DNA of 64,000 nt from Photobacterium atrarenae (GTDB taxonomy: Bacteria > Pseudomonadota > Gammaproteobacteria > Enterobacterales > Vibrionaceae). The notes below the pieces were generated by a model. The model had not been told where the DNA came from. It did not search any database and was given only the letters and a program-made list of their open reading frames with translations. Each line of letters opens with the position of its first letter. The first letter of the stretch is position 1. This document shows positions 19,371 through 28,818 of the stretch, one piece after another. The stretch spans positions 1 to 64,000 of the forward strand of contig NZ_CP101510.1 of NCBI RefSeq assembly GCF_024380015.1. The letters are read 5' to 3'. The position numbers were made by a program, and so were the translations under genes.

Positions 19371-20861
19371 TTATGCAGCTTTCTCCACCATCGGCTTACT
19401 TTGCGACTTTACAAAATAAATGCAACCTGCCAGGCCCCCCACCGGGAGCACCGGATCAAACCAGCTGCCGTGCGTCCCGAACATCAGGTTCATGATCATC
19501 ACCAGTGCACCACCAATCGCCCAGGCAATTGTCGTCGGGACCGTCCAGATTACCAGCTGCTTACGCACCTCGGTGACGCCCATCAGGCGGTTGACGATGT
19601 GGAACAGGCTGTCGTTGAAGTAACCGGCAAACAGGCTGCCCATGGTGGCGGCTGATGCTGCGAACAGCATGTTGATCCCTTCCATTTCCGCCAGTACCGG
19701 GGCAGAAATCGATGCCGCGGTGATCATTGATACCGTCCCGCTGCCCTGAATGACGCGCACCAGGGTGGCGATAATAAACGGGATCATAATAGGTGAAATC
19801 GCCAGCGCCGCAATCTGGTTGGCAATCTCAGCACCAGCACCGGATTCGCGCAGGACACTGCCCAGCGCACCGCCGGCACCGGTGACCAGCAGAATGATCC
19901 CTGAAGTGGAGATCCCTTCTTCTAGTTTATGGGTTGTGGTGGCCTTATCCAGGTACGGTGTCAGCGTGTAGACTGCCAGCAGCGTACTGATCGACAGGGC
20001 AATCACCGGGTGACCCAGGAAGCTGATGGTTGCACCCACAGCACTGGCCGACAGCCCTTCCATGCCCAGCTGCTTTTCAGCCAATGACATCAGCGATTTC
20101 ACCAGGATCAGCACAATCGGCACGACAATCGGCATGATCGACTTGGTCAGTGAAGGCAGGGTTTTCGAGGCCTTCGATGCCATGTAATCGTCATGGACTT
20201 TTTTCAGATCACCGGACTCATGCGCCAGGCTCGGCGGTGTCATGTATTCCGGGAAGTGGTTTTCCAGCCAGCGCGCGTACATCACGATGCCGTAGATACA
20301 GGGCAGTGCGATCAGCAGGCCCAGACCCAGCATCGAAGCGATGTTGACGCCGAAAATACTGGCCACACCCAGCGGCCCGGGTGTTGGCGGAATACAGTGG
20401 TGCGCCACCACCAGACCCCCGGCCAGTGCCACGGTCAGCGTCAGGATCGAGCGCTGTGAGGTTTTCGCCAGCGACTTGGCAATTGGGTACAGGATAATGA
20501 GTGCGCTGTCGACAAACACAGGGATACTGACAATATAACCGGTAATGGCCAGCGCCATTTCTTCCCGCTTTTTCCCCAGCCATTTAATGAAATGGTAGGC
20601 AATCGACTCACCGGCGCCGGAGGTTTCCAGAATCGCCCCCATCATGACGCCGAGACCGATCACGATCCCGATCCCGCCCAGGGTGCCGCCAAAGCCCTTA
20701 CTGATCGCGGCCATGGTGTCATCAACACTCAGCCCCCCAATCAAGCCGGCAATACAGGCAGCCGCCAGCATGGCGATCAGGACGTGGACCCGGGTCCGCA
20801 GGACCAGGAAAATCAGGACAAATACCGCAATAATCAAACCAATCACTGAAATAGGTAACAT
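19371..20861 (-). CDS. GntP-family sugar-acid permease
   Basis: A 496-residue GntP-family H+ symporter with 12 or more hydrophobic segments. Landmarks: GIGIVIGLGVMMGAILETSGAGESIA, SIPVFVDSALIILYPIA, HHCIPPTPGPLGVA, RVIQGSGTVSMITAA and FNDSLFHIVNRLMG. Its start overlaps the denD stop as TAATG. Being last in an operon for L-threonate/D-erythronate catabolism, it most likely imports these four-carbon acids rather than gluconate. Confidence 0.9.
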   Translation of the reverse strand: MLPISVIGLIIAVFVLIFLVLRTRVHVLIAMLAAACIAGLIGGLSVDDTMAAISKGFGGTLGGIGIVIGLGVMMGAILETSGAGESIAYHFIKWLGKKREEMALAITGYIVSIPVFVDSALIILYPIAKSLAKTSQRSILTLTVALAGGLVVAHHCIPPTPGPLGVASIFGVNIASMLGLGLLIALPCIYGIVMYARWLENHFPEYMTPPSLAHESGDLKKVHDDYMASKASKTLPSLTKSIMPIVVPIVLILVKSLMSLAEKQLGMEGLSASAVGATISFLGHPVIALSISTLLAVYTLTPYLDKATTTHKLEEGISTSGIILLVTGAGGALGSVLRESGAGAEIANQIAALAISPIMIPFIIATLVRVIQGSGTVSMITAASISAPVLAEMEGINMLFAASAATMGSLFAGYFNDSLFHIVNRLMGVTEVRKQLVIWTVPTTIAWAIGGALVMIMNLMFGTHGSWFDPVLPVGGLAGCIYFVKSQSKPMVEKAA

Positions 20862-21829
20862 TACACCGCCTCCTCTTGTGAGACCGGGTACTGGCTCAGA
20901 TACATCGCCAGGACCGATTGAAAATCACTGTCTGCCTGAAAGCCCAGCGCCAGCTCTTTCTCATTGTTGAATGCCTGCGGCCAGCTCGCCACAATCTGCG
21001 CAATGGCCGGATCCGGCTCGTTGCTGACCAGTGCCACCCGTGCCGGACTCACCACGTCTGCCATCGCCGCCAGCATGGTGGCCGGTGTCACCTGAATCCC
21101 CGGCAGGTTAAAGGTACGGAACCCTTTGATGGACTCTGCGGGTAACTGGCTGGCGTGAATGATGTTGTTGATCACCGTCGCCGGGCTGGAAATCCACAGC
21201 GGCAGATCCTGCGCCACCGGACAGTTGGAGCGCTCGCCTTTGAGCGGCTCGCGGATGATCCCGCTGACAAAAGAAGAGGCAGCTTTGTTGGGCGTCCCCG
21301 GACGAATGCAAATGGTTGGCAGACGCACGGAGATGGCATCAACCAGACCCCGGCGGCCGTAGTCATTGACCAGCAGCTCGCACATGGCTTTCTGAGTGCC
21401 GTATGACGAACTCGGCTGAGTGGCGGTCATCGGCTCAATCACAGCCGGTAATGCACCGCCGAAGACAGCCAGTGAGCTGGAGAAGACAAAACGGGTCGCC
21501 GGGTTGACCTGGCGGCATTTTTCCAGCAGCAGTTGCGTTGCGGTGAGGTTGACCTGAACGCCGAGATCAAAATCTTCTTCCGCGTGGCTCGACACAATGG
21601 CCGCCAGGTGAAATACGTGGGTGGTGTCAGCATCCACAAGGGTCTCGACATCAGCGGCATTGGTGATGTCGGCAACCACAGAGGTCACGCGCGCGTCAGT
21701 GAGTGCAGTTTCGGGTAGCGGCACCCGATCAACCACTTTCAGTGAGGCAATGTCCGGGTAGCGGTCCAGTAGGGTATGGGTCAGCATGGCGCCTAAAAAT
21801 CCGGCGCCACCGGTAATTACGATGTTCAT
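20861..21829 (-). CDS. denD: D-erythronate dehydrogenase
   Basis: A 322-residue NAD-dependent short-chain (extended SDR/epimerase-fold) enzyme. The dinucleotide motif is ITGGAGFLGAML, and the catalytic Tyr-Lys lies in SSSYGTQKAMCELLV. In DUF1537-linked clusters this enzyme oxidises D-erythronate to 2-oxo-tetronate. The start is taken as MNIVITGG with AAGGATAA upstream; an in-frame Met nine codons earlier is less likely. It overlaps gntP by one base, with otnI 40 bp upstream. Confidence 0.85.
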   Translation of the reverse strand: MNIVITGGAGFLGAMLTHTLLDRYPDIASLKVVDRVPLPETALTDARVTSVVADITNAADVETLVDADTTHVFHLAAIVSSHAEEDFDLGVQVNLTATQLLLEKCRQVNPATRFVFSSSLAVFGGALPAVIEPMTATQPSSSYGTQKAMCELLVNDYGRRGLVDAISVRLPTICIRPGTPNKAASSFVSGIIREPLKGERSNCPVAQDLPLWISSPATVINNIIHASQLPAESIKGFRTFNLPGIQVTPATMLAAMADVVSPARVALVSNEPDPAIAQIVASWPQAFNNEKELALGFQADSDFQSVLAMYLSQYPVSQEEAV

Positions 21830-21868
21830 AGGATTATCCTTGTCGTGATATCTCATTTGTACTTCCTG

Positions 21869-22645
21869 TTACAGGTACGGTTTTACCCAGCTCAGGCCTT
21901 CTTTGGTGCCTGTTTTCGGGTTGTATTCGCAGCCGATCCAGCCGCTGTAGCCCGCTTGATCCAGCGTGGCAAAAATATGGGGGTAATTCACCTCTCCTTC
22001 TGACGGCTCATGACGGTCCGGCACAGAAGCAATCTGGACGTGACCGATGGTCTGCGCTAAATCCCCGATCATCGTGGTCAGATCGCCATCCATGATCTGG
22101 GCGTGGTAGACATCAAACTGCAGCTTCACATTTGGCCGATCAATTCGCTCGATGATCTTTGCTGCTTCACGCTGATGGGCAATCAAGTAGTTCGGCACAT
22201 CCCGGCTGTTGAGCGGCTCGATCAGCAGCGTGATCCCATGCTCGGCAAACTGGTCTGCGGCATAACGGATGTTGGCCACAAACGTTTCCAGGTGCTGCTC
22301 ATCGCTGTAGCGAGCATCAACAATCCCGGCCATGGCGTGAACTTTCGGACAGTTCAGCACCCTGGCATAGTGGAGTGCGGTCGCCACACTGTCGCGAAAT
22401 TCGGCTTCACGCCCCGGCAAGGCGGCGATGCCGCGTTCGCCGCTGCCCCAGTTGCCCGGCGGCATGTTAAACAGTGCTTGCTCCAGCTGGTTTTCTTGCA
22501 GCAGCTCGGCCAGCTCGTCGGCTTCATACGCATACGGAAACAGATATTCCACCGCCTGAAAGCCGGCTTCGCGCGCCAGCGCAAAGCGCGCCGAAAACGG
22601 CTGCTCAGTGAACAGCATGGTCAGGTTTGCAGCAAAACGGGCCAT
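21869..22645 (-). CDS. otnI: 2-Oxo-tetronate isomerase
   Basis: A 258-residue TIM-barrel xylose-isomerase-like protein of the hydroxypyruvate isomerase family. Metal/catalytic segments include LLIEPLNSRDVPNY, LQFDVYHAQIMDGDL, HVQIASVPDRHEP and the C-terminal WIGCEYNPKTGT. In this cluster it moves the keto group from C2 to C3 of the tetronate. The start overlaps the otnC stop (TAATG). Confidence 0.87.
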   Translation of the reverse strand: MARFAANLTMLFTEQPFSARFALAREAGFQAVEYLFPYAYEADELAELLQENQLEQALFNMPPGNWGSGERGIAALPGREAEFRDSVATALHYARVLNCPKVHAMAGIVDARYSDEQHLETFVANIRYAADQFAEHGITLLIEPLNSRDVPNYLIAHQREAAKIIERIDRPNVKLQFDVYHAQIMDGDLTTMIGDLAQTIGHVQIASVPDRHEPSEGEVNYPHIFATLDQAGYSGWIGCEYNPKTGTKEGLSWVKPYL

Positions 22646-23277
22646 TACTTCCCTCTCCCTTTCAGAGCAGTTACTTCAGCCGCCGTCAGGTAACGAATGG
22701 CTTTGCCGTCGAGCATCAGCGCCAGCTTGGCGGTCTCTTCGAGCTCCTCGGCGTTATCCACGGCGTCACATAAATCCGTCCCGGTCACCACCGGGCCATG
22801 GTTGGCCAGCAGGAATGCCCGGTAATCCCCGGCACGGTTGGCCAGCTCGGTGGCAATTTGCGGATCCCCCGGACGCAAGTAAGGGATGACCGGCAACTGC
22901 CCCACCCGCATGACATAGTATGGCGTGAACGGACGGATCGCATTGTCAGGGTCCAGCCCTTCCAGGCAGGACAGCGCAGTCAGGTAGGTCGAGTGCAGGT
23001 GCACAATGGCGTTGCACGCCGGGTTGTTGCGGTAGATGGCCAGGTGGAACGCGACCTCTTTCGACGGTTTATCCCCTGACAGGTGGTTCCCGTCGATGTC
23101 TACCACAGACAGCGTGTTTGCATCCAGGCGGCCGAACGAGGAGCCTGTCGGTGTGGCCAGGAAGTTGCCGTCAGGCAGTTTCAGCGACAGGTTTCCCGCA
23201 CCGCCGGTGGCATAGCCCCGTTCGAACATGGAGCGTGCCAGGCTCACCATCTGCGCTCTTAATTGTTGTTCAGTCAT
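22645..23277 (-). CDS. otnC: 3-Oxo-tetronate 4-phosphate decarboxylase
   Basis: A 210-residue class II aldolase/adducin-family metalloenzyme. Motifs: GNLSLKL, PTGSSFG, the zinc-binding HLHSTYLTALS, and LLANHGPVVTG. In the pathway it decarboxylates 3-oxo-tetronate-4-phosphate to dihydroxyacetone phosphate and CO2. The start is MTEQQLRAQ, 8 nt inside the end of otnK; the reading frame extends further upstream but that part lies within otnK. Confidence 0.87.
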   Translation of the reverse strand: MTEQQLRAQMVSLARSMFERGYATGGAGNLSLKLPDGNFLATPTGSSFGRLDANTLSVVDIDGNHLSGDKPSKEVAFHLAIYRNNPACNAIVHLHSTYLTALSCLEGLDPDNAIRPFTPYYVMRVGQLPVIPYLRPGDPQIATELANRAGDYRAFLLANHGPVVTGTDLCDAVDNAEELEETAKLALMLDGKAIRYLTAAEVTALKGRGK

Positions 23278-24529
23278 GGATAAACCCTTGTGCCGTTGTA
23301 AAGAATTGTTCATCGCCAAAGTTGCCGGATTTGAGTGCCAGCGAGAGCGGCTGATCGGTTGCTTTGACCCACGGGACGCCCGGCGCAATTTGCGGCCCGA
23401 TGTAGAAGCCTTTGACGTTCAGGCTCTGGGTCACCACACCGGATGTTTCGCCGCCGGCGACAATGAAGTTGGTGACACCATGCTGTTGCAGGCGCTGGAC
23501 CAGGCGATGGAAGAAGTGCTCGACCGCCTGGCTTGAAGCCTGGGCACCATACGCTGCCTGAATAGCACGCAGGATCTCCGGCTCGGCGGTGGCGTAAACC
23601 ATCGGGGCCAGTGTGCTGCCCAGGTGAGAGACGACCCAGTCGTAGACCGTATCGACATAGTGCGGCTCGCTCAGACACGACTGCACATCCAGCGCAAAAT
23701 GCGGCGCCTGTGACTGGTAGACTGCCACCTGACGGTTGGTCATCACCGAGCAGGAGCCGGATAAAATCACGGTAGGACCGGGTGCCGGCTGCCCGGCTTG
23801 CATCGCTTGGGACTGATCAGACAGCGACTCCGTCCAGTTGTGTGCAATCCCGGCTGCGAGGCCTGAGCCACCGGTGATGAGTTTCAGTGTTCGGCAAGCC
23901 TCACCAATCGAGGCCAGGTGGGTATTATCGAGCGTATCGACGACGGCATAACGACAGCCCTGCTGCTTGAGCGCCTCAAAGCGGGCGGCGATCTGAGCGG
24001 CTCCCTGTGCAATGTCGTGGTATGCGACCAGTCCGGTTTTCCCGTTTGCCTGGGCATCCATCAGCCGCATCAGGTTGGCATCTTTCATCGGTGTGACCGG
24101 GTGGTTGCGCATGCCTGACTCGTTAAGCAGGGAGCCCTGAACAAACAGATGGCCCTGATAGACGGTGCGGCCGTTGACCGGCAGCGACGGGCAGAGAATC
24201 GTGAATGACTCCCCCAATGTATCGAGCAGCGCATCAGTGACCGGTCCGATATTGCCTTCAGCCGTGCTGTCGAAGGTTGAACAATATTTGAAGTAAAACT
24301 GCCGGCAACCTTGATCCTGTAACCATTTCAGAGCACTGACCGATTGTTCAATGGCCTCGTTGACCGGACAGGAGCGGCTTTTCAGGCTGATCACAACCGC
24401 ATCCGCTTTAACCGCAGCTTGTTCCTGCGGGACACCGTTCAGCTGAATGGTCTTCATGCCGTTGGCTACCAGGAAACCTGCAATATCCGTGGCGCCTGTG
24501 AAATCATCAGCGATGACACCTAATAACAT
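23270..24529 (-). CDS. otnK: 3-Oxo-tetronate kinase (DUF1537 family)
   Basis: A 419-residue DUF1537/four-carbon acid-sugar kinase. The N-terminal substrate domain begins LGVIADDFTGATDIAGFL and contains FKYCSTFDSTAEGNIGP, and the C-terminal nucleotide-binding domain has VAGGETSGVV and a final GNFG. It phosphorylates 3-oxo-tetronate at O4. It is followed with an 8-nt overlap by otnC and preceded 5 bp upstream by ltnD, so the catabolic genes are tightly packed. Confidence 0.9.
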   Translation of the reverse strand: MLLGVIADDFTGATDIAGFLVANGMKTIQLNGVPQEQAAVKADAVVISLKSRSCPVNEAIEQSVSALKWLQDQGCRQFYFKYCSTFDSTAEGNIGPVTDALLDTLGESFTILCPSLPVNGRTVYQGHLFVQGSLLNESGMRNHPVTPMKDANLMRLMDAQANGKTGLVAYHDIAQGAAQIAARFEALKQQGCRYAVVDTLDNTHLASIGEACRTLKLITGGSGLAAGIAHNWTESLSDQSQAMQAGQPAPGPTVILSGSCSVMTNRQVAVYQSQAPHFALDVQSCLSEPHYVDTVYDWVVSHLGSTLAPMVYATAEPEILRAIQAAYGAQASSQAVEHFFHRLVQRLQQHGVTNFIVAGGETSGVVTQSLNVKGFYIGPQIAPGVPWVKATDQPLSLALKSGNFGDEQFFTTAQGFIHD

Positions 24530-24534
24530 CGTTT

Positions 24535-25431
24535 TTACTCCTTGTTCGGCAGCGTGATACCCGGAAAAATTTTAATGACGGCACTGTCATCTTCTTTCCC
24601 GTATCCGGCATTGCTGGCCGTGGTAAACATATTGAGTGCCGTACTGGCCAGCGGCAGCGGGAAGTGCAGCGACTTGGCCGTCTCCGCGACCAGGCCCAGA
24701 TCCTTGACGAAAATATCGACCATGGATGTCGGGCTGTAGTCGCCGTCGACGACATGTTTCATCCGGTTTTCAAACATCCAGGAATTGCCGGCGGCATGCG
24801 TGACCACGTCGTACATTAAATTGAGCGGAATATTGGCGCGTGCCGCCATGGCCATGGCTTCTGCACCGGCAGCAATGTGGACCCCGGCCAGCAGCTGATG
24901 AATGATTTTCACCGTAGAGCCCATCCCGATCGCGTCACCGACAGGATAGACCTGGCCGGCAACCGCGGACAGCACCGGTTCCAGCCGGGCAAAAACGGAC
25001 TGCGGGCCAGACGCCATCACCGTCAGCTCACCCGCTTCTGCTTTCGCGGCCCCGCCGGAAATCGGCGCATCCAGCATCGGTAATGCATAGACGGCCAGCT
25101 CAGCAGCAATCGCTTTGGCATCTTCAGCAGAGATGGTGGCACAGACCATCACCGGGGTATTCGGCTTCAGCGCCGCGGCAAGCCCCGAGTCAAACAGCAC
25201 CGTTCTGACCTGTTGCGCGTTGACCACCACAATGACAACGGCATCAAGCGCTTTTGCGAACGGCACGGCACTGGTTGCGGTTGCTTTGGCACCACACGTC
25301 GTTAGTGTTTCCAAAGCCTGCGGATTGATATCAATCCCATACACGTCGAATTCGGCACGGAGGCAAGATTTCGCGACGCCCATGCCCATGGAGCCCAGCC
25401 CGATCACCGCGACCGATTGGATTATGTTCAT
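24535..25431 (-). CDS. ltnD: L-threonate dehydrogenase
   Basis: A 298-residue beta-hydroxyacid dehydrogenase of the 3-hydroxyisobutyrate/LtnD type. The Rossmann motif is VIGLGSMGMGVAKS, the substrate-binding loop DAPISGGAAKAEAGELTVMASG, and the catalytic Lys is in STVKIIHQLLAGVH. It oxidises L-threonate to the 2-keto acid fed to OtnI. It is the first gene of the operon, divergent from the DeoR regulator. Confidence 0.88.
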   Translation of the reverse strand: MNIIQSVAVIGLGSMGMGVAKSCLRAEFDVYGIDINPQALETLTTCGAKATATSAVPFAKALDAVVIVVVNAQQVRTVLFDSGLAAALKPNTPVMVCATISAEDAKAIAAELAVYALPMLDAPISGGAAKAEAGELTVMASGPQSVFARLEPVLSAVAGQVYPVGDAIGMGSTVKIIHQLLAGVHIAAGAEAMAMAARANIPLNLMYDVVTHAAGNSWMFENRMKHVVDGDYSPTSMVDIFVKDLGLVAETAKSLHFPLPLASTALNMFTTASNAGYGKEDDSAVIKIFPGITLPNKE

Positions 25432-25711
25432 CTCTCTCCCCTTCTCTGGGCTGTTATATTTTGTGAATTAATGTTCATGTTTGTGATTCTAGTCGTTCAT
25501 TGAAACATTACTGCAATGCCAATCACAAAAATTAACATTTCTGTAGGATGTTTTTGTGAATCGTTGTGAGGATAGATACATCAATTGCAATCTACGGCGT
25601 GATATCAGAGGCTTACATAGCGTTAATTCTCAATGTTTAACAAATGTTCACAATTTCGCGTCATGACGTGTTATGCTTTTTCCGGATTTGATCGAGAGAC
25701 GGGTAATAAAT
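25432..25711. promoter_or_regulatory. Divergent ltnD/deoR-type regulatory region
   Basis: 280 bp with recurring TGTGAA/TTCACA half-sites: TTTTGTGAATTAATGTTCATG near 25463, TTTTTGTGAATCG near 25551 and AATGTTCACAATTTCG near 25643. DeoR-family regulators often bind several such repeats, so these are candidate operators for the adjacent regulator. No exact CRP consensus was found. Confidence 0.5.
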
Positions 25712-26470
25712 ATGATTCCAGCCGAACGTCAGCGCGCCATTTTGGCGTTACTGGGTAACCAGCAAGTCATCAGTATTAACGAGCTGACCCAGCAGCTGGA
25801 TGTGTCACATATGACCATCCGCCGGGATATCGCCAAGCTGGAAGCTGACGGGCGAGTCATGTCGGTCTCCGGCGGGGTGCAACTGACGGAATCGATCCAT
25901 ATCGAGCTGCCGCATGATGACAAAATGACCCAGCAGCGAGAAGAGAAGGTCAAGATTGGTCTCTACGCCGCTGAATTGATCCGCCCGCATACGACGATTT
26001 ATCTTGATGCCGGGACCACGTCCCTGGAAATCGCTCATCAACTCACCCAGCGAAGCGACTTGACGGTGATCACCAATGATTTTGCGATTGCAGCCTATCT
26101 GATGGCCAACTCGGATTGCGTGCTTTATCACACCGGCGGCAAAGTCGACCGCCATAACCAATCCTGTATCGGAGAAAAAGCGGCGAACCTGCTGCGTGAA
26201 ATGAATATCGACCTGGCATTCGTTTCCACCTCCTCCTGGAACCTGCGGGGGATTTCCACCCCGAGCGAAGAAAAAGTGCTGGTCAAAAAGGCCATTGTTG
26301 CTGCGGCGCAGCATAACTACCTGGTGAGCGACTCGTCAAAATACGGCCGGGTGGCGACCTTCCATGCCGTGGATATCAGCAGTTTTGATAAAGTGATCAC
26401 CGATAAGTATTTCCCGAAAAGCTGTATTCAGGATTTTGCGGAGCGAGGGGTCGAGGTGATCGCGGTTTAA
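25712..26470 (+). CDS. DeoR-family regulator of the acid-sugar operon
   Basis: A 252-residue DeoR/GlpR-type repressor. The N-terminal HTH (ERQRAILALLGNQQVISINELTQQL, SHMTIRRDIAKLEADG) precedes a sugar-phosphate sensor domain with YLDAGTTSLEIA, ITNDFAIAAYL, GEKAANLL and VSDSSKYG. The start is MIPAERQ at 25712. It is divergent from ltnD, and the effector is presumably a phosphorylated tetronate or DHAP (inferred from family). Confidence 0.85.
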   Translation: MIPAERQRAILALLGNQQVISINELTQQLDVSHMTIRRDIAKLEADGRVMSVSGGVQLTESIHIELPHDDKMTQQREEKVKIGLYAAELIRPHTTIYLDAGTTSLEIAHQLTQRSDLTVITNDFAIAAYLMANSDCVLYHTGGKVDRHNQSCIGEKAANLLREMNIDLAFVSTSSWNLRGISTPSEEKVLVKKAIVAAAQHNYLVSDSSKYGRVATFHAVDISSFDKVITDKYFPKSCIQDFAERGVEVIAV

Positions 26471-26548
26471 CGAACCAGGGGCATGGAGCTCGAGAGGACG
26501 GATTTAACATGTCTCGGTTGGCCCGTAGCGAAGTCCTGAATCGCTCAG

Positions 26549-26569
26549 CTTCCTTGCTGCGCAGGAAGC
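26549..26569. terminator. Hairpin between convergent regulators
   Basis: GCTTCCT / AGGAAGC, a 7-bp stem with a 7-base loop, lies in the 170-bp gap between the convergent DeoR and LysR genes. No T-tract. Confidence 0.35.
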
Positions 26570-26641
26570 AGTAAACCGGTGGCTTGCCATCCAGGTGCTC
26601 CCCTGCTGTGGTGCAACTGCACTTCGTTCTAACGGTGAACA

Positions 26642-27544
26642 TTAACCAGAATGATCGGCAGAGAAGTGCTTTCTCAGCCGATCATTGACTGTATTGAACC
26701 GCTTGGGTAATACACGATGACGTTTACTGACCAGATATAAGGTTTCCTTCACTTCTTTTCCTGGGCTGAAGACAGCAAGTGTTTCAGGGTGGCTGAAACT
26801 ATCGACTGCTGATTTGGGTAACACTGTGAACCCTAATCCTTTCGAGATGGGGAGCAGTATTTGGTTAATTTGGTTCACATATCCTGTCACCGGAAAGCTA
26901 TCCGTCTTCAAGGCAGAAAAGGTTTCATCTCCAAACTTGGCCATGTATAAAGACAGGTAATGATCGATATCGGGGTGGCGAATGAGTCCCAGCTCCATCA
27001 ATGCGTCAAAGACATTGGCTGTATCAGCATATTTTTGAGGGAGTACCAGGCAGAGAGACTCCTGGCCGAGTAACTCAGTGTCAAAATGGACTCTGTTTGG
27101 CATTGATGTCACGATCCCCACATCAATATCACTGTTTTTAATTGCGATTAGAATCTTATGATTCGGTGCGGCTTCCAGCGTGACAATAAGTTTAGGAAAT
27201 TCTTGCTGGAGCTCGAGCAACTTAGGGTAAAGAGTCAGGGCCTGGGAGCCGGAGCATGCAATTCGGTACTGGCCTGCGTAGGGGTGGTTTGTACTGAGTT
27301 TGTCCAAAAGGGTCGCTTCACTCCGCTCCAGCTGACATGCATATTCATACACATCCCTTCCCTGCTCAGTGATCTCAAAGCGTTTTTTAACTCGCCTCAC
27401 CAGTTGGTGCCCACAGGCTTCTTCCAGTTTGCGTATTTGCTGGCTGACACCGGGTTGGGTCATATGTAACTTTTCGGCCGCTTTTGTAAAGTGTCCCGTA
27501 TCAATCAAAGTTTTAAATGTATTCAACCAGACTGAGTTTAGCAT
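26642..27544 (-). CDS. LysR-family transcriptional regulator
   Basis: A 300-residue LysR-type regulator. The HTH is FKTLIDTGHFTKAAEKLHMTQPGVSQQIRKLEEACG, followed by a linker helix and an effector domain. It has no obvious metabolic partner: upstream lies over 700 bp of AT-rich non-coding DNA, and downstream the convergent DeoR gene. The target cannot be inferred from context. Confidence 0.85.
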   Translation of the reverse strand: MLNSVWLNTFKTLIDTGHFTKAAEKLHMTQPGVSQQIRKLEEACGHQLVRRVKKRFEITEQGRDVYEYACQLERSEATLLDKLSTNHPYAGQYRIACSGSQALTLYPKLLELQQEFPKLIVTLEAAPNHKILIAIKNSDIDVGIVTSMPNRVHFDTELLGQESLCLVLPQKYADTANVFDALMELGLIRHPDIDHYLSLYMAKFGDETFSALKTDSFPVTGYVNQINQILLPISKGLGFTVLPKSAVDSFSHPETLAVFSPGKEVKETLYLVSKRHRVLPKRFNTVNDRLRKHFSADHSG

Positions 27545-28278
27545 GACAAAAAACCATAAATTTATATTATTAAAATAATAATAAATAATAATTTTTTATT
27601 TAGCAAAAGCTGCTCTACTCTCCTCCTGAAACTCCATCCGAAGATAGCAATGGACAATACCATATCCGCATCCTTTCCCTCATATGGGGGGCATACCGGC
27701 TTTTGAAGCCGCTGTACGGTTTTCTACCGATATGTGGATACCTTAATCATGGGTTAACTGAAATCGTCAAGGCGGTTCAGAATCTATCTATATTCTACCC
27801 ATTGCATTTTGTTGGGTTAGTATTCGGCGCCTTGTTCGGAAACAATCTCGAAATTTACAGCTGCAGTGACGATTTTCATTGTAGGGCATATGAATAAAAT
27901 GAGTGCTTCAATATATTACGTATGGATGCTACCGCGCTGATTTAGTGATGCTGTGTGATAAATTTTATTGGTATTCAAATTAGGGGTTTTACTCTATTTT
28001 TTGTGAGTGAGACCATTTCAATGGTCATACCAGAGGTAAATTGACGGTGTATATCTATTGATTAATTGAAAGCGTCAAAAAAACATTTGAATTAGTCAAT
28101 AATATATCTTTTGTGACTTATTATTGGCGATGAATAAGTGTTTATTTGTATTGATTATATATTAAAGATTATTGTATATTGTAGCGTATGCTACATATGA
28201 TTTCCCATATGTTTTTTGTGTCCAAATTTCACATCCCATACATCATTAGGGATTTTTCTTAAAAAATAATATTTGATT
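27545..28278. other. AT-rich stretch without a supported gene
   Basis: About 730 bp between the LysR regulator and the next gene. The only open frame of note (27703-27897) has no ribosome-binding site or recognisable content. No repeats or RNA gene were recognised. Confidence 0.5.
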
Positions 28279-28740
28279 ATGTTTACTTACCGAGAGCGAA
28301 AAAAATCAATATGGGGGATTTTCACTAAAAATGTTCAGGTGAAAAGTCGCCTGAAGAAAAATCCGAACCATAGTGAGGGCCAGCGAAAAATTTACATAAG
28401 AAGCAAGTATCATCGTGGCTATTATATTGAAAGCATTAGTGGTGAACAAGATAAATGGCGCGCACGAATCAATGGAGAGTTTGTTTCTGGCAGTCTGGAG
28501 CAGATCAAAATGAGCATTGATCTCTGGTGTGACAGGAAAGAGTTTGTCCCTCCTGAGTCCATTAGAGTCCCCCTGAAGAGTGACAGTTTGAAAAAGAAGC
28601 CCAGAGTGAAGGTGTATAAGGGGGTGAAAATATTTATCGACGATGAGGGTGATGACGAGTGGTATTTGATTTATAAAGGAAAACTTCTAAAAGGAAATCT
28701 TCCGAATATCGTTTCCTTTATCGACAAAATAAGGAAGTGA
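28279..28740 (+). CDS. Small protein with two repeated modules (DUF3319-like)
   Basis: A 153-residue basic protein with two similar modules of about 45 residues, near residues 45-90 and 110-152. Each follows the pattern Tyr-x-Gly-(Tyr/Val)-x-Ile ... Trp-x3-Ile/Lys-x-Gly-x3-Gly-x-Leu ... Ile-Asp. The first ends IDLWCDRK and the second FIDKIRK. The arrangement recalls DUF3319 proteins of Vibrionaceae (from memory, not checked). No signal peptide or membrane segment. Function unknown. It stands alone in an AT-rich region ahead of an EAL-domain gene. The ATG at 28279 lacks a clear ribosome-binding site. Confidence 0.6.
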   Translation: MFTYRERKKSIWGIFTKNVQVKSRLKKNPNHSEGQRKIYIRSKYHRGYYIESISGEQDKWRARINGEFVSGSLEQIKMSIDLWCDRKEFVPPESIRVPLKSDSLKKKPRVKVYKGVKIFIDDEGDDEWYLIYKGKLLKGNLPNIVSFIDKIRK

Positions 28741-28818
28741 TGCTGCCAACATATCATCAACAGGTTGTGAAAATGTTCGGCTTTTTTTGAGGTGTATTAA
28801 TTTTAAGAGGTGTTTGCT

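Noticed and set aside
26397..26642. 81-codon minus-strand frame between the DeoR and LysR genes
   Set aside because: It partly overlaps the end of the DeoR gene antisense and contains a hairpin. It reads like a commonly mis-called intergenic frame.
27703..27897. 64-codon open frame in the AT-rich stretch after the LysR gene
   Set aside because: No ribosome-binding site, no family resemblance and an unconvincing composition.
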